A DNA stretch of 52,516 bases from Nitrospirae bacterium 13_2_20CM_2_62_8 (GTDB lineage Bacteria; Nitrospirota; Nitrospiria; Nitrospirales; Nitrospiraceae), in contig MNDM01000048.1 of assembly GCA_001914955.1 (NCBI GenBank), positions 1-52,516 of the forward strand. The letters run 5' to 3'. A model generated the notes under the pieces. That model ran no database searches. It saw only the letters and a list, made by a program, of their open reading frames with translations, and was not told the origin of the DNA. The translations under genes and the position numbers were made by a program. This document shows positions 17,508-25,698 of this stretch, piece after piece (position 1 is the first letter of the stretch; each line of letters starts with the position of its first letter).

Positions 17508-17966
17508 ATGCGAGCGCGACGACAAGCCCTCCCAGCGGGTAGGGCTTTTTTTATGTATCTCATTCTGGCGGGATGCGCGGTCTGTCTTGTGAATCCGCTC
17601 TTCGCAGCTACGGACGACAAGATGAGCGACGACGAGGCGAAGCGCCTCGGTGAACAATTCGGCATTGTCGTGGATTCGGTTGACGAGGAGATTCGGAAGG
17701 AGCTGAAGATGCAGAGGCCGGAGGGGGTCGTCGTCTTCGAAGTCATCGGGGGGACTCCTGCTGATTCGGCCGGAATCAAAGTCAGGGCGGTAATCAAAGA
17801 GATTGACAAGGTCGAAGTGAGGAGCTTGAAGGACTTCGGCCTGGCCTTGAAGCGCGTTATCTCCACCTGTAATTTTACCGTGGGGACATACGAGCCTGCG
17901 GATCCAGACACCCAAGGGGTGGCGGGCATCCTGAATTTCCATTTCGTTCCGTGCATAAAGGACTAG
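17508..17966 (+). CDS. Small exported PDZ-domain protein
   Basis: 152 residues from ATG 17508. The N terminus (RARRQ..., then FFMYLILAGC) fits either a lipoprotein signal with lipobox LAGC or a normal signal peptide cut after NPLFA. The rest is one PDZ-like domain: EGVVVFEVIGGTPADSAGIKVRAVIKEIDK, given here only to mark its carboxylate loop and GTPAxxAGI core. PDZ domains bind the C-terminal ends of partner proteins. No protease domain is attached. An alternative ATG at 17553 lies directly after the T run of a terminator-like hairpin, whose 3' arm would then act as the ribosome site. Two pentahaem cytochrome genes follow. Confidence 0.7.
   Translation: MRARRQALPAGRAFFMYLILAGCAVCLVNPLFAATDDKMSDDEAKRLGEQFGIVVDSVDEEIRKELKMQRPEGVVVFEVIGGTPADSAGIKVRAVIKEIDKVEVRSLKDFGLALKRVISTCNFTVGTYEPADPDTQGVAGILNFHFVPCIKD
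17525..17552 (+). terminator. Terminator-like hairpin overlapping the PDZ gene start
   Basis: AGCCCTCCC (17525-17533) pairs with GGG-T-AGGGCT (17537-17546) around an AGC loop, nine pairs with one bulged T, followed by seven T (17546-17552). It would end the unit that starts at 12811, but it lies inside or immediately before the PDZ coding region. Confidence 0.75.
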
Positions 17967-18000
17967 ATCTGAAGTCCCGGACGGGCCTTCGGGGAGCCGC

Positions 18001-19296
18001 ATGGGGAGGATGACAATTCTGGCGGGCGGCGTTCTTCTCGTGCTCTTCGCCGGCTTGGATACCGTGTATCACGGCCGGGCGGTCGCTCAGAAGGCCGATA
18101 GCCAGGCATCGGGCGAATGGGTGGCTGAGATCGAAAAGATCTTCATCCGATCGGAGGATTGTAAACAGTGTCATGACCGGCACTACGAGGAATGGAAGGG
18201 GATGCGAGAGCAGACCCCTGACCTCAAAACCTTCGGCCGGGTTGATGCCGCCCTCCTCCACGGGACTGCCTTAGACTCACCTGTCTTCAAAACGGTCTTC
18301 GGTCTCTGGCTCCAGACCAACCCGACCCTCGCGCAGCGAACGCAGTGCTTGACGTGCCATGCACCGGCCGTGACGGTATTTCCCCAGTATGTGGACAAGA
18401 TTGGCGGCCAGGTCCTGTCCGGCAAGGTCGAGGTCGAGGGCATTGGATGCGCGTCCTGCCATCTGATCAACGCCGTGTCGGAAACCGCCGCCCCTCCGCC
18501 TACGTTCAAGCTCAAGCCGGGAAAAGTGCTGTATGGCCCTTACGCGGAGCCGGAGGAGAATCTGGTTCACCCCTCCAGCCAGTCCGATCTGTATCGAGGC
18601 GCCAACTACTGCACCGCCTGTCACTTTGACAAAGTCAAGGATGTGACGCGCCGGGACTTGCCCGGTGAGATCCTCCAAGGGACCATCTGTCAGGATTGCC
18701 ACATGGAACCCTCGACCGGTAGTTCGACCTCCAAGCGTGGAGCCCTGACCCGTTCGATCGGGCGCCACTGGTTTCGGGGAGTCGTGATTCCCGGCCTCTT
18801 GATTAAAAATCGCAACCTGCAGGCCGAATGGATGCCTCGGCTGGATCTCGAGCTCAAGACATCCCCGACGGCGGTCGAGGGCACGATCCTCGTCCGAACC
18901 GGCAGCCTGCCTCACAGTTTTCCAGATGGAGACCCGGTTCTGAAGCAGTTTTTTCTCACGATCGTGCTCAAGAATGCCCAGGGTCAGATTCTAGCCACTG
19001 AACAGAAACGGTTCGGGTTGTCCTACGACCAGATTCTCCGCGGGCCTATCCCGGACCCTCTGATAAAGGGGGGAATCACCACGCGTGTTCCGTTCACCCT
19101 GCCATTGGCTGCCGAGGCCACCCCGGCCTCTGTAGAAGCGTTGCTGACCTATGCCCTCATCCCTGAACCTGACCCCAAGCTCAAGGGAAAATATCTGGCT
19201 GCGCTCAAGACCGACAAGGAAAGGGCGGAAGCGACCAAGCTGATCCAGGAATACGCTCTGCCGCGCCTCCTGACATTCAGAACGAAGACCTTATAA
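18001..19296 (+). CDS. Exported pentahaem cytochrome c (first copy)
   Basis: 431 residues with five CxxCH haem sites at C54, C116, C150, C204 and C230, so a pentahaem protein. An N-terminal signal peptide (residues 1-30, ending ...AVAQ) sends it to the periplasm. The first site is followed by DRHYEEW, a pattern of cytochrome c554-like proteins. After the haem part comes a 190-residue beta-rich domain with PHSFPDGDP near residue 305. Its neighbour at 19361 has the same plan. It probably shuttles electrons in the periplasm, possibly from the gamma subunit to a terminal oxidase; this is inferred from context. A GGGGAG lies five bases before the ATG. Confidence 0.88.
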   Translation: MGRMTILAGGVLLVLFAGLDTVYHGRAVAQKADSQASGEWVAEIEKIFIRSEDCKQCHDRHYEEWKGMREQTPDLKTFGRVDAALLHGTALDSPVFKTVFGLWLQTNPTLAQRTQCLTCHAPAVTVFPQYVDKIGGQVLSGKVEVEGIGCASCHLINAVSETAAPPPTFKLKPGKVLYGPYAEPEENLVHPSSQSDLYRGANYCTACHFDKVKDVTRRDLPGEILQGTICQDCHMEPSTGSSTSKRGALTRSIGRHWFRGVVIPGLLIKNRNLQAEWMPRLDLELKTSPTAVEGTILVRTGSLPHSFPDGDPVLKQFFLTIVLKNAQGQILATEQKRFGLSYDQILRGPIPDPLIKGGITTRVPFTLPLAAEATPASVEALLTYALIPEPDPKLKGKYLAALKTDKERAEATKLIQEYALPRLLTFRTKTL

Positions 19297-19360
19297 ACAA
19301 TCATACCGTGCTGTCAGTGCTGAGGCTCCCTGTGAGGGAGTCAGGAGGGACGTTGGAGCC

Positions 19361-20596
19361 GTGACACGACTGAAAGACATCGGGACGGCTGTCGCCGTGG
19401 TCCTGGTCTCGCTGTCCGTGATGACCCTGGGGAGCGGTTCACACCTCAGCCAGGCCCAAAATTCGGCCCAGCCGAAGGAGCCCCTGGAAAAGGTGTTTCC
19501 CCATTCGAACAAGTGCAAACGCTGCCACGAACGGGTGTTCGAGGAATGGGAAGCGTCGCCGCTGTCCCGCTCGATCCACTCTCCGGCGTTCCGCGCTTCG
19601 CTAGAGGGGTACTTGGCCTTTTCCGGTCGGAAGGACCCGGGTATGTGTTTGCGGTGTCACGCGCCGCATGTCAACGTCTACGAGGATCAGGCGCCGGCCT
19701 TTATCGAACAGGTGCGGTCAGGAGATCCGGCCATCGACGGAGTCGCCTGTTCCCAATGTCATCTGATTGAACAGGTGGACCGGACCAAACAGCTCCCGAA
19801 GATCAAGTATGCCCTGGGGAAAACGCTCTTTGGTCCGTATAAAGACTTTGTGCCCAACAAGGCGCACGAGTCGAAGGACCTTGACCTCTTCCGGAAATCG
19901 AATCTTTGTTTGAACTGCCATTTTGCGGTGCCTGCTGCTGCCGATCTGGGCAAGAGCAACGACCTGCTGGGACCGTGGGAGAGCAGTCAGGCGACCAAAT
20001 CCGGCAAAGAGTGCCAGACGTGCCACATGCCTGAACAGGTCGGCGAATCCGCCAACGGCGAGAACAAACGAAAAGTGGCCAATCACACGTTTCCCGGACG
20101 AATAGGCAAGCTCAGACAGGAGGCGGCCAAGCTCGAAGTCGAGACCGAAGTGAAAGGCGATCAGTCAAAGGTGACCGTGACTGTCCAGAGCCTGGTTCCC
20201 CATAACCTTCCGACGACGCATCCGGCCTGGGCCCGCATGGTGCTGGATCTGACGATTCGGGGGAAGAACCTGAACAAGGTCTTTGGCGAGCAGCGGGTCT
20301 ACGGACGGGTCTTCGCCAATGCCAAAGGGCAGCGGTCCGCTTTCGACTTTGAGGCGACCAAGGTGCTGGAAGATACGGTCCTCAAGCCGGAAGAAACCAG
20401 GAAGGAAACCTTCTCGTTCCCAACGCCCAAGGATACGCGTTCCTTTGACGTCGAGGCATCGTTGAGCTATGCGCCGGTGGCGGGGCCGCCGGCTTTTCTC
20501 CAGCGAATTGAAGCGGAGTCCTCGAAAGGGGCCCAGGATCCGGTGTTCCAGCCCATCCCGATCGTGAAGCGGACCCTGAATGTGCCGTTGAATTGA
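19361..20596 (+). CDS. Exported pentahaem cytochrome c (second copy)
   Basis: 411 residues from GTG 19361, with AGGAGG about 12 bases upstream. It has a signal peptide (residues 1-31, ...LSQA) and five CxxCH sites at C52, C96, C130, C183 and C218. The same layout as the preceding gene is clear: CHERVFEEW at the first haem, CSQCHLIE at the third, CQTCHMPEQ at the fifth, then a beta-rich domain with PHNLPTTHPAW near residue 287. The two differ widely in detail, so this is an old duplication. It probably works in the same periplasmic electron path as the first copy. Confidence 0.88.
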   Translation: MTRLKDIGTAVAVVLVSLSVMTLGSGSHLSQAQNSAQPKEPLEKVFPHSNKCKRCHERVFEEWEASPLSRSIHSPAFRASLEGYLAFSGRKDPGMCLRCHAPHVNVYEDQAPAFIEQVRSGDPAIDGVACSQCHLIEQVDRTKQLPKIKYALGKTLFGPYKDFVPNKAHESKDLDLFRKSNLCLNCHFAVPAAADLGKSNDLLGPWESSQATKSGKECQTCHMPEQVGESANGENKRKVANHTFPGRIGKLRQEAAKLEVETEVKGDQSKVTVTVQSLVPHNLPTTHPAWARMVLDLTIRGKNLNKVFGEQRVYGRVFANAKGQRSAFDFEATKVLEDTVLKPEETRKETFSFPTPKDTRSFDVEASLSYAPVAGPPAFLQRIEAESSKGAQDPVFQPIPIVKRTLNVPLN

Positions 20597-20626
20597 TGTC
20601 GGAGAGGGAGAAGGGCGGAAGGCCGG

Positions 20627-20881
20627 CTATTCGCCGGCAATGGTCGAGCCCGGTGATTTGACTTTGAAGATCTGAATGGCCGAATAGATATTCTTTGCCG
20701 GCTGATTCAGGATCAGCTCCGAGTTCGTGATGTGCGTGTCGATCAACTCGAACGGCCCGCCGCTGTAGTAGATCTGGCAACGGTCCATCGTGCAATTCTT
20801 GTAGACGTGGTTGTCCAACGCGAGCTGCTCCTTGATGAACGTCTTCCCTTCCACCAAAATGTACTCGGGACCGAAGCCCAT
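20627..20881 (-). CDS. Small hypothetical protein
   Basis: 84 residues from ATG 20881, which has AAGGA about nine bases upstream; a TTG 18 bases earlier is in frame but less likely. No family was recognised. The sequence (NHVYKNCTMDRCQIYYSGG, THITNSELILNQPAKN) has the regular spacing of short beta strands with exposed polar residues, as in right-handed beta-helix or pentapeptide-like folds. There is no signal peptide. It converges on the second pentahaem cytochrome gene. A GCCGGC-TATT-CGCCGGC hairpin overlaps its end. Confidence 0.65.
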   Translation of the reverse strand: MGFGPEYILVEGKTFIKEQLALDNHVYKNCTMDRCQIYYSGGPFELIDTHITNSELILNQPAKNIYSAIQIFKVKSPGSTIAGE

Positions 20882-20970
20882 GGCGTCCTTCCTTGGCAAG
20901 CCACTATATCAGATTTCTTCCCGATCCGGCAAACCAGCCCGCGTTCCCCTCGCATGAACGAGCACTGAGT

Positions 20971-21014
20971 CGAGACCCCGTGAACCGTCTTCCTGATGGT
21001 GCTCCGGGGTTTCG
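20971..21014. other. Stem-loop upstream of the hppA promoter
   Basis: CGAGACCCCG (20971-20980) pairs with CGGGGTTTCG (21005-21014), with an inner ACCGTC/GATGGT stem. It is terminator-sized but has only a short T run. It lies just before the hppA -35 box, in the 307-base gap between the small minus-strand gene and hppA. Confidence 0.4.
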
Positions 21015-21016
21015 TC

Positions 21017-21045
21017 TTGATCATTCCCATCCGGGCGGATAGAAT
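21017..21045 (+). promoter_or_regulatory. Putative promoter of hppA
   Basis: TTGATC at 21017-21022, a 17-base spacer and TAGAAT at 21040-21045. It implies a leader of about 137 bases before hppA; no known riboswitch was recognised in it. Confidence 0.5.
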
Positions 21046-21188
21046 GGCCCGATTTTTTGGCGCCCTCCGACTGCGACGAGCCCACCGTGTGTGGACCGGT
21101 TGGGGCATCGGATGGTCGTGGTCTGCGGATGCGAGGTGGATCGACGGGGGGCGCGATGCGGCACTTCTGATAGAGAGGAGGAGAGTCT

Positions 21189-23246
21189 GTGGATGTTTCG
21201 ACGGGGGTCATCGTCTTTGCCATCGCCGCCGCGATAGCGGGAATCGGCTACGGGGTCTACTTAACCTACTGGGTCGTGAAGCTGGAAGCGGGCACTGCGC
21301 AGATGCAGCGGATCGCTCAGGCGATCCAAGAAGGAGCGGCCGCCTATTTGAACCGCCAATACCGCGCCGTGGGGGTGGTCGCGGCCGTGTTGTTTGCTCT
21401 GCTCTGGCTGGCCGGGCAGTGGTCCGATTACTTCGGGCTGCTGACCGCGGTCGGATTCCTGATCGGCGCGGGGGCCTCGGCCACGGTGGGGTATGTCGGC
21501 ATGAACATCGCCGTTCGAGCCAATGTGCGAACCGCGCAGGCGGCTCACAAGGGACTCAACGCGGCGTTGACCGTCGCATTCAGGGGCGGGGCCGTCACCG
21601 GGCTCCTGGTGGTCGGGCTAGGGTTGTTGGCGCTCACCCTGTTTTATGCCGGTGCCACGGCTCTCGCGGGCCAGGACAAGGCGATTCATGCCCTGCTGAG
21701 CCTTGGCTTCGGCGGAAGCCTCATCTCGGTCTTTGCGCGCGTGGGCGGCGGCATTTATACGAAGGCTGCGGATGTCGGGGCCGACCTGGTGGGCAAGGTG
21801 GAAGCGGGCATTCCGGAAGACGATCCCCGCAACCCGGCGGTGATCGCCGACAATGTCGGCGACAATGTCGGCGACTGCGCCGGGATGGCGGCCGACCTGT
21901 TTGAAACCTATGCGGTGACGACGGTGGCCGCGATGGTCCTGGCGTCTTCCCTGTTCAAGGGACAAGTGGAACCGGTCCTCTACCCACTCGCGCTGGGAGG
22001 CATGACCATTCTCGCGACGATTGTTGGCATCCTGTTTGTCAAGGTCGGTCCGGGCGGTGGGATCATGGCGGCCCTCTACAAGGGGCTCTTCGTGGCCGGC
22101 GGGATCGCGGCAGTGGCCTTCTATCCGATCACGATCCGGCTGATTCATGGGGTCGGCGGTGTGAGTGGAGCCAGGTATTATGTGGCCGCGCTGGTGGGGC
22201 TCGCGGTCACGTTGGCGCTGGTCTTCATCACCGATTATTACACCTCCAAGAGCTATGGGCCCGTCCGCGGAATCGCCAAGGCCAGCGAGACCGGTCATGC
22301 GACGAACATCATCGCGGGCTTGGCGGTCGGGATGCAGGCGACCGCCTGGCCAGTCGTCGTGATCGCGGCCGCCATCCTGGCGAGCTTCTGGGTCTGTGGG
22401 GGCGCCGGGGGAGGCGGCCTCTACGGTGTGGCGGTGGCGGCCGTTTCCATGTTGTCGATGGCAGGAATTGTCGTGGCGATCGATGCGTTCGGGCCGATCA
22501 CTGACAACGCCGGCGGGATTGCGGAGATGGCTCATCTGGGGAAGGATGTCCGCAACATCACCGATCCATTGGATGCGGTGGGGAACACCACCAAGGCGGT
22601 GACGAAGGGCTACGCGATCGGGTCAGCCGGATTGGCGGCGATCGTCTTGTTCGCGGAATATGCGCGGGCGGTGTCGGGTGAGAACAAGACGAGCGGGTTC
22701 GAGCTCTCGAACCCGGACGTGCTGGTCGGGTTGTTTCTGGGCGGGATGCTCCCGTTCCTGTTCGGCTCGATGTGTATGAAAGCGGTCGGGGAGACCGGCG
22801 GCCTGGTCGTCGAGGAGGTCAGACGGCAGTTCCGCAGCATCAAGGGGATCATGGAAGGCACCGGGAAACCGGAGTACGGGACCTGCGTGGACATCGTCAC
22901 CCAGGCCGCCATCAGGAAGATGATGATTCCCGGGCTCATCCCGGTTGTCTCTCCGATCTTGGTTGGGGTGATCTTGGGGCCTCAGGCACTGGGCGGCCTG
23001 CTCGTAGGCAGCATCGTGACGGGCCTGTTCGTGGCCATCTCGATGACGAGCGGCGGCGGCGCCTGGGATAACGCCAAGAAATTCATCGAGGAGCAGGGCA
23101 AGAAAGGCAGCGAGACCCACAAGGCGGCGGTCACCGGCGATACCGTCGGTGATCCTTGCAAGGATACCGCCGGTCCGGCGATCAACCCCATGATCAAGGT
23201 GATCAACATCGTGGCGCTGCTCATGGTGTCCCTGCTGGTGCGCTAG
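21189..23246 (+). CDS. hppA: Membrane-bound proton-pumping pyrophosphatase
   Basis: 685 residues, about 16 membrane helices. It splits pyrophosphate and pumps protons across the inner membrane, recovering energy from biosynthesis, which suits a low-energy nitrite oxidiser. The pyrophosphate site shows [18 protein letters not shown], then [28 protein letters not shown] carries K469 at the position that marks the K+-independent, H+-pumping class (K+-dependent types have Ala). A late [17 protein letters not shown] motif completes the site. The start is GTG 21189 with GGAGGAG six to nine bases before it. The C in GDCAGM replaces a usual Val, a small oddity. Confidence 0.95.
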   Translation: MDVSTGVIVFAIAAAIAGIGYGVYLTYWVVKLEAGTAQMQRIAQAIQEGAAAYLNRQYRAVGVVAAVLFALLWLAGQWSDYFGLLTAVGFLIGAGASATVGYVGMNIAVRANVRTAQAAHKGLNAALTVAFRGGAVTGLLVVGLGLLALTLFYAGATALAGQDKAIHALLSLGFGGSLISVFARVGGGIYTKAADVGADLVGKVEAGIPEDDPRNPAVIADNVGDNVGDCAGMAADLFETYAVTTVAAMVLASSLFKGQVEPVLYPLALGGMTILATIVGILFVKVGPGGGIMAALYKGLFVAGGIAAVAFYPITIRLIHGVGGVSGARYYVAALVGLAVTLALVFITDYYTSKSYGPVRGIAKASETGHATNIIAGLAVGMQATAWPVVVIAAAILASFWVCGGAGGGGLYGVAVAAVSMLSMAGIVVAIDAFGPITDNAGGIAEMAHLGKDVRNITDPLDAVGNTTKAVTKGYAIGSAGLAAIVLFAEYARAVSGENKTSGFELSNPDVLVGLFLGGMLPFLFGSMCMKAVGETGGLVVEEVRRQFRSIKGIMEGTGKPEYGTCVDIVTQAAIRKMMIPGLIPVVSPILVGVILGPQALGGLLVGSIVTGLFVAISMTSGGGAWDNAKKFIEEQGKKGSETHKAAVTGDTVGDPCKDTAGPAINPMIKVINIVALLMVSLLVR

Positions 23247-23295
23247 CGAGGTGTGTGTCGAATCCGCTAGATTATTTATGCGAGCCCCGGCAGGC

Positions 23296-23324
23296 TTGAC
23301 GGAGACAGAGACGTGAGGTATCCT
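23296..23324 (+). promoter_or_regulatory. Putative promoter of pup
   Basis: TTGACG at 23296-23301, a 17-base spacer and TATCCT at 23319-23324. It lies 67 bases before the pup start, in the hppA-pup gap. Confidence 0.6.
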
Positions 23325-23390
23325 GGCTACAGAACCCGGCTCTAAGTCCGTGACCTGTGAAGGTGGAGGCCGAGGTTTGGAGGTACTCGC

Positions 23391-23588
23391 ATGGAAAAGC
23401 AGGAGAGAAGACCAGAGTCCAAGAAGGATTCGCAAGCGAAGGAGGAGGCGAAGCCGAATCCTAAAGTGGTCGAAACCGGTAAGAAGCTCAAAGAGGATAT
23501 CGATAAACTGGTGGATGAAATTGACGACGTGCTGGAGAAAAATGCGGAAGAGTTCGTGAAGAACTATGTCCAAAAGGGTGGACAATAA
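23391..23588 (+). CDS. pup: Prokaryotic ubiquitin-like protein Pup
   Basis: 65 residues. The C-terminal half (LVDEIDDVLEKNAEEFVKNY, then VQKGGQ) is close to mycobacterial Pup, including the GGQ end that Dop deamidates to GGE before PafA joins it to target lysines. The N-terminal half is charged and disordered (KQERRPESKKDSQAKEEAK), as needed for threading into the Mpa/ARC proteasomal ATPase. GGAGGT lies about eight bases before the ATG. Pup marks proteins for the 20S proteasome. Here it stands alone, with its own promoter, between hppA and recJ; dop, pafA, mpa and prcBA are not in the window. Confidence 0.93.
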   Translation: MEKQERRPESKKDSQAKEEAKPNPKVVETGKKLKEDIDKLVDEIDDVLEKNAEEFVKNYVQKGGQ

Positions 23589-23895
23589 GCGCATCCGTCG
23601 AATCCACGTCGATAGCACCCCCACGGCCTGGCTGCGCCGCTCCCTGAACAAGCGATAAACCCGTCCTCGCTCTTGCACCCGCTCACGCGTAGTTCCTTCC
23701 TCTGCATGTCCCGTTGGTGACCCCAGCCCGGTCAGCTTGACCAGGCAGACCGCTAACATTCACCTCTGGTGCCCAGCCCGTATTATTGATGACGGTTCGT
23801 GGCGCACCGCCTTCACCCGGTGGCTCTTCAGGCCGCTTCGATAACGGTGGCTTGCTGCCTGTGCTAGGCCGACAGGAGGCCGGTGCCAGCCTGGT
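23589..23895. other. Gene-free stretch between pup and recJ
   Basis: About 300 bases with no supported coding frame. I checked both strands for tRNA, tmRNA, SRP RNA and RNase P core motifs and saw none. A non-coding RNA is not excluded. Confidence 0.4.
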
Positions 23896-23924
23896 TTGAC
23901 AAAGCTATCTTGAAGGACTAATAT
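23896..23924 (+). promoter_or_regulatory. Sigma-70-type promoter of recJ
   Basis: Perfect TTGACA at 23896-23901, a 17-base spacer and TAATAT at 23919-23924. It lies about 60 bases before recJ and probably also drives the relA/spoT gene behind it. Confidence 0.75.
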
Positions 23925-23986
23925 TTCTCCTGGAATCTCAGAGGGTTGTGCGGGTTTCCGGCTCGATCGTTGGCTGAAGAGGCCAG

Positions 23987-25690
23987 ATGGTCAAGAAGCG
24001 GTGGGTCTTCGGAGAGGTGAATCGGGAGCAGCAGGCGGCGCTCGCCCGCTCGCTCTCCATTTCTCCGGTGACGGCGTCGGTTCTGCTCGCCCGCGGGGTA
24101 GGCACGGTGGAACAGGCTCGCGCCTGGCTGTCCCCGCATCACACCGCGCTCCACGATCCGTTTCTGCTTCCGGACATGGAGAAGGCGATCGAACGACTCC
24201 ATCGGGCGGTGGCCGCGAGGGAACGCATCTGTTTTTACGGCGACTATGACGTGGATGGCATCGCAGCCACCAGTCTCTACCTCTCGTTTTTCGGAAACCT
24301 GGGGGCCGACACGACCGTGTACATCCCGGATCGTGTCCGTGAAGGGTATGGACTGCATGAGCGCGCCCTTCGGGAACTGTCACAGGGAGGGGTGACGCTG
24401 CTGGTGACATCGGATTGCGGAACCACGTCGCACCGGGAAATCGAAGTGGCGAACGGATTGGCGCTCGATGTCATCGTGACCGATCACCACCAGGTCGAAC
24501 CCCGCTTGCCCCCGGCGCTGGCCGTGGTGAACCCCCATCGTGCCGATTCGGGATATCCGTTTCACGATCTCTGCTCAGCGGGGCTCGCCTACAAGGTTGC
24601 GCAGGCCTATGAGGATTGCTATGGCAGGGGAGCGGTGGCTCGGGAATCGCTGCTCGACTTGGTGGCACTGGCCACTGTTGCCGATGTCGTCCCGTTGCAC
24701 GACGAAAATCGCTGGTTCGTCCGCGAAGGCTTAGCGTTAATCTCACGGGGGGCCCGCTGCGGGATCCGGGCGCTGAAACAGGCGGCGGGGGTGGACAGGG
24801 ATTGCACGACCGGTACGGTGGCGTTCAGGTTGGCTCCTCGGATCAATGCCGCCGGACGATTGACCCATGCAGGCGCTGGCGTTCGGCTGCTCACGACGGA
24901 GTCCGATCGAGAAGCCCGGGATCTCGCCGAACGGCTTGAGCAGTTGAACCGGGAACGCCAGCGGATCGAAGAAGACGTGCTGGCAGACGCGCTGGCGGTG
25001 GTCGGGAGCTCGGAGGTCCCTGCAGCCCTGGTGTTGGCCGCACGCCACTGGCATCTCGGTGTGGTCGGGATTGTGGCCGCCAGGCTGGCGGATCGGTATC
25101 ACCGTCCCGCTGTCGTGATCGCCGTGGACCAGAACGGACTCGGGAAGGGTTCGGCACGAAGCGTGCCCGGCTTTGATCTCCATCAAGCCCTGACACGGTG
25201 CCGCGATGTGCTGGAAAGGTTCGGCGGGCATCCCGCCGCGGCCGGCCTCACGATCCGGGAATCCCGTCTACCGGAATTCCGGGACAGGTTCGCCGCGGTG
25301 GTGGCTGAGTGGAGCGGCGATCAGCCACCGGTGCCGACCCTTCGCGTGGACGCGGAAGTCAGTCTGAAGGAAGTGGATCAGCAGCTTGTCCGCGAGTTGG
25401 ACGGGCTGCACCCCTTTGGGGCCGGGAATCCGGAGCCTACGCTCGCGGTCCGGAATCTGGCCATTGTCGCCAATCGGGTGGTCGGGGATCGTCACCTCAA
25501 GTTGACGGTTCGTCACGGGAATTCGCCTCCGTTCGACAGCATCGGGTTTGGAATGGGCTCCTTGGCCGACCTCGGGCTTTCGGCAGAACGAGCCGTGGAT
25601 TTGGCCTTCGTGCCTGAGTTCAACCGCTGGAATGGTCTGGACCGGATCCAGCTGCGAATCCGGGACTTGCAGGCGACCCAACGCGTATAA
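23987..25690 (+). CDS. recJ: Single-stranded-DNA-specific exonuclease RecJ
   Basis: 567 residues, the normal length. RecJ degrades single-stranded DNA 5' to 3' in recombination and mismatch repair. The DHH catalytic domain shows motif I DYDVDG (D86-G91) and motif III D166-H167-H168, and a further conserved NPHR at about 184. The DHHA1 domain has FGGHPAAAG near residues 409-417, and the C-terminal OB-like domain has HPFGAGNPEP. Only eight bases separate it from the RelA/SpoT gene, so the two are probably co-transcribed. Confidence 0.95.
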   Translation: MVKKRWVFGEVNREQQAALARSLSISPVTASVLLARGVGTVEQARAWLSPHHTALHDPFLLPDMEKAIERLHRAVAARERICFYGDYDVDGIAATSLYLSFFGNLGADTTVYIPDRVREGYGLHERALRELSQGGVTLLVTSDCGTTSHREIEVANGLALDVIVTDHHQVEPRLPPALAVVNPHRADSGYPFHDLCSAGLAYKVAQAYEDCYGRGAVARESLLDLVALATVADVVPLHDENRWFVREGLALISRGARCGIRALKQAAGVDRDCTTGTVAFRLAPRINAAGRLTHAGAGVRLLTTESDREARDLAERLEQLNRERQRIEEDVLADALAVVGSSEVPAALVLAARHWHLGVVGIVAARLADRYHRPAVVIAVDQNGLGKGSARSVPGFDLHQALTRCRDVLERFGGHPAAAGLTIRESRLPEFRDRFAAVVAEWSGDQPPVPTLRVDAEVSLKEVDQQLVRELDGLHPFGAGNPEPTLAVRNLAIVANRVVGDRHLKLTVRHGNSPPFDSIGFGMGSLADLGLSAERAVDLAFVPEFNRWNGLDRIQLRIRDLQATQRV

Positions 25691-25698
25691 CGTGTCCC

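Noticed and set aside
21046-21188. Riboswitch in the hppA leader
   Set aside because: No known riboswitch consensus could be recognised; only the promoter and stem-loop are reported.
23391-23588. UBact-type instead of Pup
   Set aside because: The C terminus VQKGGQ and the DEIDDVLE helix match Pup; as far as I recall UBact proteins differ in sequence and ending.
22623-23759. Minus-strand open frame across hppA and pup
   Set aside because: It overlaps two well supported genes and shows no homology-like motifs.
23589-23895. Possible structured RNA between pup and recJ
   Set aside because: No tmRNA, SRP RNA, RNase P or tRNA core motif was recognised; kept only as a gene-free gap.
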